Source: Gemmatimonadota bacterium
GTDB lineage: Bacteria > Gemmatimonadota > Gemmatimonadetes > Gemmatimonadales > Gemmatimonadaceae
Reading direction: 5' to 3'
DNA: 10,315 nucleotides
Assembly (NCBI GenBank): GCA_003222065.1
Contig: QHUV01000143.1
Location: 1 to 10,315 of the forward strand
The notes below the pieces were generated by a model. That model was not told the DNA's origin and ran no database searches. It worked only from the letters and a program-made list of their open reading frames with translations. Each line of letters starts with the position of its first letter. Within the stretch, counting starts at the first letter, position 1. Position numbers and translations under genes: made by a program. Positions 1 through 7,953 of this stretch are shown here, piece after piece.

Positions 1-1778
1 ACGTTTGACCTCAATCTCAGCACCGGTTTTTCGAAACTCGATAATCGGATTCCGCCGGAGAGCGATCTCATCATCGCGTTGTATTACGTCGGAATGCAGA
101 ACTACGGGTATAAGGGGTGCCCGGGAGGCGTGAGACCGTGTGGCCTGGATAAAGACCCGAACCAGACCGACGGCACGCCACTGCACGACGCCTTGCAATG
201 GGCTCCGGGCGACATCATGCAAGTGACGCAGAATTCTGACGTGCAGCGCTTTACGGGGAGCGCGAACGGCAATTGGCGGCCGTTGTCTTGGATGCAGAAC
301 GACGCGACGGTCGGCCTTGATCTTTCGGCGGTGAATTTCTTCCAGCTCTGCCGGCTCAACGAGTGTCCGCCACAAAGCGCGACCGCGCGGCTCGGACGCG
401 TGACGGACAATCAGACCAAGTTTCGCAACTTCTCAGCAAAGCTTTCGAGCACGGGCACGTGGAACGTTCGTCCGTGGATCAATCTGCGAACGAGCGCAGG
501 CACGGATTATACGAACGTCGAGGCCGACACGGCATTCACCAATGGAACGCGCCTACCACCAGGCGCGTCGACGATCGGCTCGGCCGCGGTGCAGAGCGCC
601 CAGGATCGGCAGCCCGTCGCGGTGAAGACGCTGGGTCTCTATGTCCAGGAGCAGGCCGGTTTCAACGACCGGCTATTCGTCACCGCAGCCGTGCGCACGG
701 ACCAGAACAGCGCCTTCGGTACAAACTTCCAGAGCGTGGTCTATCCCAAGGCAAGTCTGTCGTGGGTCGTCTCCGACGAATCCTATTTCCCGCGCTTTTC
801 CTGGCTCGACCAACTCCGACTGCGGACGGCGTACGGCGCCAGTGGCGTGCAACCCGGAGCGACGGCCGCGCTCGTACTATATAGCGCTGGAAGCGTGAAC
901 ATCCCGACGCGGTCGTCCACCGCAACCAGCGGCAGCGATGTGCCGGGCCTAACGGCAAGCCAACCGGGCACGAGGCTCAGGTCACCGCCCAGCTCTATCA
1001 ATCGCGTCGCTTCGGCTGGGACGTGCTCGTCACCGGTTCACATTTCAGCAACAAAGTCGTCGATCTCGGAACCGATCCGAGCACTGGCAAGCCGCGCATT
1101 CTCCAGCCGGCCGGTGGCAGCACGGGCGGGCAAGTACGCCAGATGGCGGGATATCCGATCAACTCGCAGTGGTATAGACCCTACACGTACCATGACGACA
1201 ACGGCGACGGGATTCTGCAGGTGAAGGAGGTGCATGTCGACTCGCTATTCCAGTTCTACGGATACCGCGTGCCGCGAGACATCGTGTCGCTACAAAACGG
1301 CTTCGACTTCTTTAGTGGATTAGTACACATCAACATGATGTTCGACTATAAGGGTGGGTCGAGCGTCCTCGACGGCGCGAACAACTTCCAATGCAACACC
1401 GGACCGTTCGCGTGCCGCGACACGCAGGATCCGACGGTTTCCCTCGATCGGCAGGCGGCGGCGATTGCCAAGACCTACGGCACGACGCTGAACGGTACGA
1501 ATTACAAGTCATCACTCGGCTACTTCCGGAACAATCAGTTCTGGAAGTTCCGCGAGCTTTCGGCCGTGTTGCAGTTGCCCAATGTCGTTAGGTCGCGCAT
1601 TCGTGCGCAGCAGGGATCGTCGATCGTCTTTGGCGCGCGCAACATTCACACATGGACGTCCTGGACGGGCGTAGATCCGGAAGCCAACTACGGCCTCACG
1701 CAGACCGAAGCGCAGAACGAATTCCAGACGACGGGACTACCGACGTACTTCACGATGCGACTCAACCTCAAGTATTGA
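1..1778 (+). pseudogene. SusC/RagA-like TonB-dependent outer-membrane receptor, C-terminal part, interrupted
   Basis: The reading frame is open from the first base, so the gene starts outside the window; the plug domain and first barrel strands (perhaps 400 residues) are missing. Frame 1 carries beta-barrel sequence typical of SusC proteins (for example LYVQEQAGFNDRLFVTAAVR, then a tract around LRLRTAYGASGVQPG near 820-855) to about position 969. The family then continues in frame 3 from about 963 (GHEAQVTAQLYQSRRFGWDV) to the stop at 1776-1778, ending in an aromatic residue (LNLKY) as outer-membrane barrels do. By my recollection of the family, about 60-70 residues normally between these two parts are absent and the frame changes, so this is more than a single-base slip. 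Frame 1 runs on to 1224 as non-homologous sequence. As read, the product would lack its last barrel strands and be non-functional. SusC proteins import substrates through the outer membrane using TonB energy, with SusD as lid. An assembly error is the main alternative to a true pseudogene. Confidence 0.85.
963..970 (+). other. Deletion junction in the SusC-like gene
   Basis: The eight bases accgggca can be read as the end of the upstream part (frame 1, ..Q-P-G-) or the start of the downstream part (frame 3, T-G-H..). Both readings are plausible family sequence, so the junction lies within or next to these bases. That is what a microhomology-mediated deletion, or an assembler collapsing two short repeats, would leave. 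The intact ancestor is not visible, so the repeat is inferred. Confidence 0.5.
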
Positions 1779-1793
1779 GCGAGGACGATACTC

Positions 1794-3230
1794 ATGCGCA
1801 ACGCAAAGAACCGCGCTCGTCGTGTGAACGCTGCCGCCGCGCTCGTCCTTGCGGCGGGTGTGATCACGATCGCGGCATGCGACCGAATCAAGAACGAGCT
1901 CCTGGAGCCTCAGAATCCGGGCCTCGTGGACCAGGGTGCAGTCGGTTCGCCGGCTGCCGCAGCGGCGCTAAAGGTCGGAGCCATTGGAAGGTTCAAGCGG
2001 CTGGCCTACGACAGCGCCCCCGCTGGATTCGCTGGCTCCTCGGTCTGGGAGGCGGGCGGATTGCTGACCGACGAGTTCTCGAATTCGGACTTCCAGAACT
2101 CGCAGAACGACGTCGATGCCCGGACGATGAGTCCCGACAATCAGGCCAGCAACTACACGCGCGTGACCCAGGCGCGTGGCTATATCACCGACGCGATCGC
2201 GGCCGAAAAACAATTCGAGCCGCAAAAGACGTCTGATATCGGAGAGTTGTACGCGGCGCTCGCGTTCATCGAGGTGAACCTCGCGGAAAGCTTCTGTAAC
2301 GGAATACCGCTAGGCAACAATAAGCAGGGCGTTGTCGACTACTCCAGTCCGGACTTCAAGCCACTGACCAACGCGGAAGTGTACGTGGTCGCGCTAGGAC
2401 ACGTCGACAATGCGCTGTCGACGCTCGGCAGTGCCACGGACGTCGCAACGACGTTCGTGCGGCAACTGGCTCTGATCACCAAAGCGCGTATTCTCGTGGA
2501 TCAAGGGAAGTTCACGGAAGCCGCTGCCCTGGTTCCATCGAGCACCATTCCGTCGAGTTATCAGTATCTCTGGACATCCTCGGCGTCGAACAACAACGAT
2601 GACCTGGGCATCTGGACGCTGAACAACTCCATCTCCCGAATGACTGTGGGCGACAGTTCGATGACGTATCAGGGGAAGACATTTAGAATCTTCAATGCCG
2701 TTCCATTCGCGTCCGCGAATGATCCTCGCGTCCCCATTCTCAAGGGCACCGACGCGCAGTTGTCGGCCGAGGATGGACTCACACCGTTGTTCATTCAGCA
2801 AGTCTGGAAGAACAGAGACGACGCAATTCCGGCTGCGTCGGGAATCGATGCTCGCTTGATCGAGGCCGAAGCATTGCTCAACAGCGGCGACTACGCGGGA
2901 ATGACCGTGATCCTCAATGCACTTCGCGCGGCTCCGCCGTCCATCGGTGCGTTTAAGCCGGCCGCGATGGCGCCGCTCGTGGCTCCGACGGTGAAGGACG
3001 ACGCGGTTACGCTGTTCTTCCGCGAAAAGGCCTTCTGGACGTTTGGCCGCGGTCAGCGTCTCGGTGATCTGCGTCGTCTCGTGCGGCAGTATGGACGTGC
3101 GCAGGATCAGGTCTTTCCGACCGGCCAGCATTACAAGGGCGGAAACTATGGCTCCGACGTGAACTTGCCGGTGCCGGACGCCGAGCGTGTCAACCCACAG
3201 TTCAAGGGGTGTCTCGATCGGAATGCGTAA
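1794..3230 (+). CDS. SusD/RagB-like outer-membrane lipoprotein
   Basis: This 478-residue protein is the surface lipoprotein partner of a SusC receptor, where it acts as a hinged lid binding substrate. The N-terminus is a lipoprotein signal: basic start (RNAKNRARR), hydrophobic stretch at 13-27, and lipobox IAAC with the lipidated cysteine at residue 29. The rest is soluble and mostly alpha-helical in character. A segment near 352-370 (DARLIEAEALLNSGDYAG) resembles the TPR-like helices of the family, and FFREKAFWTFGRGQRLGDLR at about 408-427 matches its conserved C-terminal block. It ends PQFKGCLDRNA, typical of high-GC SusD proteins. GAGG at 1781-1784 sits nine bases before the ATG and supports this start. 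The gene begins 15 bases after the receptor stop, so the two form an operon. Substrate is not evident; the neighbouring peptidase suggests peptides. The reading frame is intact although the partner is broken. Confidence 0.9.
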   Translation: MRNAKNRARRVNAAAALVLAAGVITIAACDRIKNELLEPQNPGLVDQGAVGSPAAAAALKVGAIGRFKRLAYDSAPAGFAGSSVWEAGGLLTDEFSNSDFQNSQNDVDARTMSPDNQASNYTRVTQARGYITDAIAAEKQFEPQKTSDIGELYAALAFIEVNLAESFCNGIPLGNNKQGVVDYSSPDFKPLTNAEVYVVALGHVDNALSTLGSATDVATTFVRQLALITKARILVDQGKFTEAAALVPSSTIPSSYQYLWTSSASNNNDDLGIWTLNNSISRMTVGDSSMTYQGKTFRIFNAVPFASANDPRVPILKGTDAQLSAEDGLTPLFIQQVWKNRDDAIPAASGIDARLIEAEALLNSGDYAGMTVILNALRAAPPSIGAFKPAAMAPLVAPTVKDDAVTLFFREKAFWTFGRGQRLGDLRRLVRQYGRAQDQVFPTGQHYKGGNYGSDVNLPVPDAERVNPQFKGCLDRNA

Positions 3231-3274
3231 CGCCTAACGTGAACCGCGGGCTCGGCGTGTTGTTCCGGGCCGGT

Positions 3275-3318
3275 GACGAGGGATCTGCTCTCCTGTCGAG
3301 TGGTCCCTCGTTTCGCTT
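3275..3318 (+). terminator. Probable rho-independent terminator after the susC-susD operon
   Basis: Bases 3275-3285 (gacgagggatc) pair with 3302-3312 over about 11 base pairs, two of them G-T wobbles, around a 16-base loop. The core acgaggga/tccctcgt is perfect. T-rich TTTCGCTT overlaps and follows the stem. It lies 45 bases after the SusD stop and 85 before the peptidase start, so the peptidase probably has its own promoter. The loop is long and the T-tract imperfect, hence moderate confidence. Confidence 0.55.
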
Positions 3319-3396
3319 GGGACGGTGCTTGCCGCTATGTTGAAGCCTGATGCAGGAGAGTCGTTCGCCGTATCGATTCGATTTTCGGGAGATCAC

Positions 3397-6261
3397 ATGT
3401 CCTCAATGACGCGCGCCGCCCTTGGCGCCTTGTTCGGAGCGGCTACGCTCGCCGCGCAACAGCCACAGAGTGTGGCGACCAACGCGTCATCACGATCTCG
3501 GCCAGCGCTCACCGAGGCCGACTTCGCACGCATCGAGACGCTTGGCGCGTCGGCGCTATCCCCGGACGGCAAGTGGGTCGCGTACGATTTTCGACGAGGC
3601 GCGTCGGGCCCTACGGAGCTGCGGTATCGGACCGTCGCCGGCGGCGCCGAGTCGACCGTACCGTTAGGCAACACGCCGCTGTTCAGCGCCAACGGACGGT
3701 GGCTGCTGTTCACGATTACACCGGACACGACCGCTGCCCGCGCTGCTTCACGTCGTGGCGGCGCGACCGGTGGGCGCGGTAGCGCGCCGCCGCCGGAGAC
3801 AACACGCAACAAAGTCGGTATCGTCGACTTGCGGAATGGCACTCGCACGGTACTGGAGGACGTCCAGTCGTTCGCGCTGAGCAAGGACGGCGCCCACGTC
3901 GCGCTCCGTCGTTATGTCCCCGCGGATCGGCGTGGCCGGGGTGCCGATCTCGTCGTCCGTGATCTGGAGCAAGGCACTGACGTCACCTTCGGCAACGTCT
4001 CCGACTTCGCGTGGAACGAGGATGGAACGCTCCTCGCCATGGCCATAGACGTCGAGGGTAAGACTGGCAATGCCCTCCAGCTGCTCAATGTCGCGACCGG
4101 CGCGCTTCGAGCACTCGATACGGGCGATCAGCTGTACACGAGCATCGCCTGGCGCAAGCACGGCGATGACCTGGCGGTGCTGCGCAGTCGCACTGATAGC
4201 AGCTTCGCCGATACGAGCGTCGCCGTCATAGCCTGGCGAGGACTTTCGTCTGCGCATCCAACGAAGACGGCTTACGATTTTGGCGGCGACAGTGCTTTCG
4301 CGCGCGGCATGCGCGTCGCGCCGTACCGCCCGCCACTGTGGGCCGAGGACGGGAATACGCTGTTCTTTGGCATCGCGCCACGCGAGCCGAAGGAGCAACG
4401 GCAGTGGGACGGCGCGCAGCCGGCGCGCGTCGAGATCTGGCACTGGAAGGATCTCCGCGAGTATCACCAGCAGGATCGCCAGGCGGCGCAGGACCGACAG
4501 AAGACCCAGCTCGTCGCCTGGCGGCCCGCGGACGGGCGACTCGTCAGGCTCGCCGATGATTCCTCGGATGTCGTGCAGCTCTCGGAGAACGAGCGCGTCG
4601 CCCTAACGACGGACGGGCGTCCGTATTTCAGCGAGGTGATCTCAGGCCGGCAGTACCATGACGTCTATCGCGTCGACCTCGCCACCGGTCAGCGCGAACG
4701 CATCGTCACGAAGACGGCATTCGGGGTCACGGCAAGTCCGGGTGGACGCTACGTCCTGTACGGCCAGGGCGGTCACTGGTGGACGTACGACCTAACGACC
4801 AAAGGGCGCGCGAACCTTACGGCCAAGATTCCCAGCGCCTTCGTGAACATGGAGGACGATCATCCGGTTCACGAGCGGCGGCCGTACGGCGTCGGTGGCT
4901 GGACGACAGGGGACCGCTCGGTGATTCTGTATGATCGCTATGATCTGTGGCAGGTGGCGCCCGACGGGTCGAACCCCGTTAGGCTCACGCGCGGCCGCGA
5001 GGACTCCACGGTCTATCGCATCGAGTGGCTGGACACCGAGTCACGCACGATCGATCCCGCGAAGCCATTGATGCTCGCCACGACCGGCGATTGGAACAAA
5101 AAGAGCGGCTACGCGCGGCTGACGATCGGTCAGCCGGCGCAACGCCTGCTCTGGGTCGACAAGAGCATCAGCCGCCTAACGCAAGCCAAGAATGCCGCCA
5201 ATGTTTATACGTACGTCGCGCAGAGCGCCAGCGAGTCCCCGAACCTCTTTGTGACATCGGGCCTACTCAGTAACGCGCAGGCGGTCTCGCACACGAATGC
5301 ATTCCTGGCCGACCATGCGTGGGGGAAGCAGGAGTTGATGTCGTACACGAATTCCCGCGGAGACAAGCTGCAAATGATGCTGACGTATCCGGCGGACTAT
5401 CAGCCGGGGAAGCAGTATCCGATGGTCGTCTACTACTACGAGAAGCTCTCGCAGGGATTCCATCAATGGGTCGCACCGACGGAGCGCTCGACGTATAACA
5501 CGAGTGTCTTCAGCCAGAACGGCTATTTCGTTCTACGTCCCGACATCGTCTTCCGCTTTCGCGATCCAGGTTACTCGGGGCTGGATTGTGTTACCGCGGC
5601 GGTGAAGGCGGCGCTTGCGACGGGGCTGATCGACCCGAAACGAGTCGGGAACATGGGGCACTCGTGGGGCGGATATCAGTCCGCGTTCTACGCCGTGCAC
5701 GGCCACGGTATGTTCGCAGCCACCATCGCCGGCGCGCCGCTGACGGACTTGATCAGCATGTACGGCTACACGTCGTTCAACAGCGGACTTCCGGAGACGG
5801 GCCACTACGAGACGGGCCAGGAGCGCATGCAGGTGCCGCTCTGGGAGGATCCACAAGCGTACATCCGTAACTCGACGGTGTTCGCCGTCGACTCGCTGCA
5901 GACCCCGTTGCTCCTCGAGGAAGGGGACGCCGACGGCAATGTCAACTACTGGCAAGGCATGGAGCTCTACAACTTCGGCCGACGCCTCGGAAAGGAAGTG
6001 GTCTTCCTGATCTACAACGATGAGAACCACGGCGTGGCGCGCCCGGAGAGCCAGATCGACTATCACCGGCGGCAGCTCGAGTGGTTTGCGCATTACCTCA
6101 AGGGCGAGGCGGCGGCGGATTGGATCGCGCACGGCGAGACGTACCTCGCGCGTCAGAAGATGCTAAAGGCATACAACGCCACAAACGAGGGCAACAGGTC
6201 ACCGGCGGTGCAGGCGGGTACGGCCGCCGATGCCGCGCCACGTGGTGCGCGGCGGCCCTAA
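3397..6261 (+). CDS. Exported S9-family (prolyl oligopeptidase-like) serine peptidase
   Basis: This is a 954-residue peptidase with an N-terminal signal sequence (MSSMTRAALGALFGAATLAA, likely cut before the QQ that follows). A long beta-propeller-like region follows, with repeats such as LSPDGKWVAYD near residue 55 and LWQVAPDGSNPVRLT near 517. The C-terminal alpha/beta-hydrolase domain starts around 665. The nucleophile elbow is GHSWGG with Ser756; the likely acid is Asp846 in GDADGNV and the base His878 in ENHG, the order and spacing of DPP-IV/acylaminoacyl-peptidase enzymes. Such proteins cleave short peptides in the periplasm or outside the cell; exact specificity (dipeptidyl versus acylaminoacyl) cannot be told. 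The frame is open upstream to a GTG at 3325, but only the ATG at 3397 puts the signal peptide at the N-terminus, with GGGAGA four bases upstream (3387-3392); the ATG at 3406 is an alternative. The gene follows a SusC/SusD pair, fitting a peptide-use locus, but is separated from it by a probable terminator. Confidence 0.93.
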   Translation: MSSMTRAALGALFGAATLAAQQPQSVATNASSRSRPALTEADFARIETLGASALSPDGKWVAYDFRRGASGPTELRYRTVAGGAESTVPLGNTPLFSANGRWLLFTITPDTTAARAASRRGGATGGRGSAPPPETTRNKVGIVDLRNGTRTVLEDVQSFALSKDGAHVALRRYVPADRRGRGADLVVRDLEQGTDVTFGNVSDFAWNEDGTLLAMAIDVEGKTGNALQLLNVATGALRALDTGDQLYTSIAWRKHGDDLAVLRSRTDSSFADTSVAVIAWRGLSSAHPTKTAYDFGGDSAFARGMRVAPYRPPLWAEDGNTLFFGIAPREPKEQRQWDGAQPARVEIWHWKDLREYHQQDRQAAQDRQKTQLVAWRPADGRLVRLADDSSDVVQLSENERVALTTDGRPYFSEVISGRQYHDVYRVDLATGQRERIVTKTAFGVTASPGGRYVLYGQGGHWWTYDLTTKGRANLTAKIPSAFVNMEDDHPVHERRPYGVGGWTTGDRSVILYDRYDLWQVAPDGSNPVRLTRGREDSTVYRIEWLDTESRTIDPAKPLMLATTGDWNKKSGYARLTIGQPAQRLLWVDKSISRLTQAKNAANVYTYVAQSASESPNLFVTSGLLSNAQAVSHTNAFLADHAWGKQELMSYTNSRGDKLQMMLTYPADYQPGKQYPMVVYYYEKLSQGFHQWVAPTERSTYNTSVFSQNGYFVLRPDIVFRFRDPGYSGLDCVTAAVKAALATGLIDPKRVGNMGHSWGGYQSAFYAVHGHGMFAATIAGAPLTDLISMYGYTSFNSGLPETGHYETGQERMQVPLWEDPQAYIRNSTVFAVDSLQTPLLLEEGDADGNVNYWQGMELYNFGRRLGKEVVFLIYNDENHGVARPESQIDYHRRQLEWFAHYLKGEAAADWIAHGETYLARQKMLKAYNATNEGNRSPAVQAGTAADAAPRGARRP

Positions 6262-6373
6262 GTGTGCCTGGGTATCCGACTGGGTGTGGCGACACCATTT
6301 CAGCGATAGTGGCTCCGGCCTCGACGCGAGCCTTATCATGAAGGCGCATTAGACCCTTCCTCGCGCACCACTG

Positions 6374-7345
6374 ATGGCCGATAGCTCAGAATTCAAGGCC
6401 CGCTCGCGCGCCCTCGCGCCGGACTTCGTGCTCGATCGCGAGATCGGTCGTGGTGGTATGGGGATCGTGTACCTCGGGACGGATGTCAAGCTCGACCGAC
6501 CAGTCGCGATCAAAGTCCTGCCCGAGCTGCTCTCCGACGTGCCCGAAGTGCGAGAGCGATTCCTTCGCGAGGCGCGAACAGCGGCGAAGCTCGCGCACCC
6601 GAACATCGTGCCGATTCATCGCGCCGACGAGATGGACGGCGTGGTGTTCATCGTTATGACGTACATCGATGGAACATCCCTGGCGGAACGGCTCGCCGCG
6701 CAGACCGTCATCGCTCCGTCGGCCATCGTGCCCATCCTCCGCGACGTGGCCCTCGCGCTGGACTACGCCCACGGCCACGGCGTCGTTCACCGCGACATCA
6801 AGCCGGAGAACATCCTCGTCGAAGCATCGAGCGGTCGCGCGTGGGTCACGGACTTCGGCATTGCGCGCCTCGCCGAAGCAAAGCCGCTCACGGCGACCGG
6901 CCAGGTACTCGGCACCGTGCATTACATGAGTCCCGAGCAGATCACCGGTGAGCCCGTCGACGGCCGCAGCGACCTGTACTCGTTAGGTGTCGTCGGCTTT
7001 CGCGCGCTCACTGGACGACTTCCCTTCGACAATGAAGTGGCGTCGGCGGTGCTTGTCGCACACGTCGTGAAGTCACCGCCGAAGGTTCGCGACGTCGCGC
7101 CGCACGTGCCGGCGGCGCTTGCCGACGTGATCGACACCTGTCTGGCCAAGGACCCGGCCGCGCGCTTCGCCTCAGGCAAAATACTGGCGCGACAACTCGA
7201 CGACGCGCTCGGCGCGGCGGAGGGAGAGGGCAGTCGATCTGCCGATGCCCCGGCCATCATCTCCGGCGGAGCTGGGCTTCACGCCGGCGTTGTCACAGCC
7301 CAGCGCTGCCAACCTGCCTCACCCGGCGCGTCGGCCGTCGCCTAA
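6374..7345 (+). CDS. Hanks-type Ser/Thr protein kinase (catalytic part; C-terminus probably frameshifted)
   Basis: The protein phosphorylates Ser/Thr residues of unknown targets. All kinase landmarks are present: glycine loop GRGGMGIVY (25-33), Lys47 in VAIKVL, Glu66 in REAR, catalytic loop HRDIKPEN (139-146), DFGIAR (160-165), SPEQ (186-189) and DLYSLGVVGF. The domain ends near residue 285 (DPAARFASGKILARQLDDAL). After that the frame gives an uncharacteristic tail and stops at 7343-7345, while the frame one base over (7245-7883) carries the membrane module that, as I recall, follows the kinase in related proteins. Removing one base in about 7206-7345, for instance in the CCCC run at 7248-7251, would join them into roughly 502 residues. 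The alternative is a real 323-residue kinase overlapping a second gene. The start ATG has no clear Shine-Dalgarno sequence. The 112-base upstream gap holds only a weak hairpin (6283-6296) and a TATCAT at 6334-6339 with no good -35 partner. Confidence 0.92.
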   Translation: MADSSEFKARSRALAPDFVLDREIGRGGMGIVYLGTDVKLDRPVAIKVLPELLSDVPEVRERFLREARTAAKLAHPNIVPIHRADEMDGVVFIVMTYIDGTSLAERLAAQTVIAPSAIVPILRDVALALDYAHGHGVVHRDIKPENILVEASSGRAWVTDFGIARLAEAKPLTATGQVLGTVHYMSPEQITGEPVDGRSDLYSLGVVGFRALTGRLPFDNEVASAVLVAHVVKSPPKVRDVAPHVPAALADVIDTCLAKDPAARFASGKILARQLDDALGAAEGEGSRSADAPAIISGGAGLHAGVVTAQRCQPASPGASAVA

Positions 7346-7883
7346 CGCGTCGCCAGTACACGCTGTCAGAGATGAGACGCCTCCCGCGTCGCCCTTGGCG
7401 GGCGCACCGATGGCAGTCATGTACGAGGTTGAGGTGGCCGGCGAGGTGCCCGATTCGGAGATGTTCGTGCTCGTCGACACCATTCGGCGTCGCCTTGGAG
7501 AGGCTGGACAGTTCGGCAGCATTGGACTCAGCGTGTCGTGGAGCTCCAACTCGAAGAACCGCCGTCTGCAGATCTCCATCTTGTCGCGTCACGGGAAGAC
7601 GACGATTCGTGCGGACGAGCGAATGCCTCCCCTTGCTGGTGCAGTGTTCGGCGGCGTGATGGGCGGCGTGGGAGGGGGATCGGGCGGACTCGCTTTCGCC
7701 ATCGGCATGGCGGGGTTCCATTCCGTGGCAGCGTCCCTCGGATTGTGGAGCGCGATAATCGGCGGCAGCTACCTGCTGGCGCGAACGATTTACGGCGCGC
7801 AGGTGCGTCGGCGCGGGAAGGAGCTGCGCGATCTCGTGGAGGAGTTGGGCGCGCAAGCGCGCGATACGATCGAGGGACGGTGA
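7245..7883 (+). CDS. Glycine-rich membrane module, probably the C-terminal part of the kinase
   Basis: The open frame encodes a Pro/Ala-rich linker (about the first 55 residues), a compact segment beginning MYEVEVAGEVPDSEMFVLVD, a basic stretch ending RADERMPPLAG, and two hydrophobic glycine-rich helices (AVFGGVMGGVGGGSGGLAFA and a later one ending IIGGSYLLARTIYG). A charged helix (RRRGKELRDLVEELGAQ) closes it. I recall similar tails on Ser/Thr kinases of Gemmatimonadota, where they would anchor the kinase in the inner membrane; this is recollection, not a search. The frame is open upstream of 7245 into the kinase gene, and the ATG at 7245 has no ribosome site, which favours a single protein split by a frame change. 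ATGs at 7410 and 7419 could be starts if it is a separate gene. In the overlap both frames show similar third-position GC, so codon use does not locate the shift. Confidence 0.7.
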   Translation: MPRPSSPAELGFTPALSQPSAANLPHPARRPSPNASPVHAVRDETPPASPLAGAPMAVMYEVEVAGEVPDSEMFVLVDTIRRRLGEAGQFGSIGLSVSWSSNSKNRRLQISILSRHGKTTIRADERMPPLAGAVFGGVMGGVGGGSGGLAFAIGMAGFHSVAASLGLWSAIIGGSYLLARTIYGAQVRRRGKELRDLVEELGAQARDTIEGR

Positions 7884-7900
7884 GCAGCGCACAACAGAAT

Positions 7901-7930
7901 GGCCCGACCGCGAGCACTCGCGGTCGGGCC
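7901..7930. terminator. Bidirectional hairpin terminator between convergent genes
   Basis: Bases 7901-7913 (ggcccgaccgcga) pair perfectly with 7918-7930 around the tetraloop gcac, a 13-base-pair GC-rich stem. It sits 17 bases after the kinase-module stop and 23 bases after the end of the minus-strand gene at 7954. There is no T-run on the plus side; read on the minus strand the stem is followed by attctgttg, which is only mildly T-rich. Position and stem strength suggest it ends transcription from both sides, or blocks read-through in a rho-dependent or intrinsic U-less manner. Confidence 0.75.
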
Positions 7931-7953
7931 CTCGACGTACCGTGTCGAAGTCG

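Noticed and set aside
2394..3131. 245-residue minus-strand frame opposite the SusD gene
   Set aside because: It is Arg/His-rich mirror sequence of a well-supported gene with no motif of its own.
3325..3396. N-terminal extension of the peptidase from the GTG at 3325
   Set aside because: It would bury the signal peptide 24 residues in, and these residues look like translated leader; the ATG at 3397 puts the signal at the N-terminus.
6283..6296. Hairpin GGTGT-GGCG-ACACC after the peptidase gene
   Set aside because: A five-base-pair stem with only a short ATTT behind it is too weak to call a terminator.
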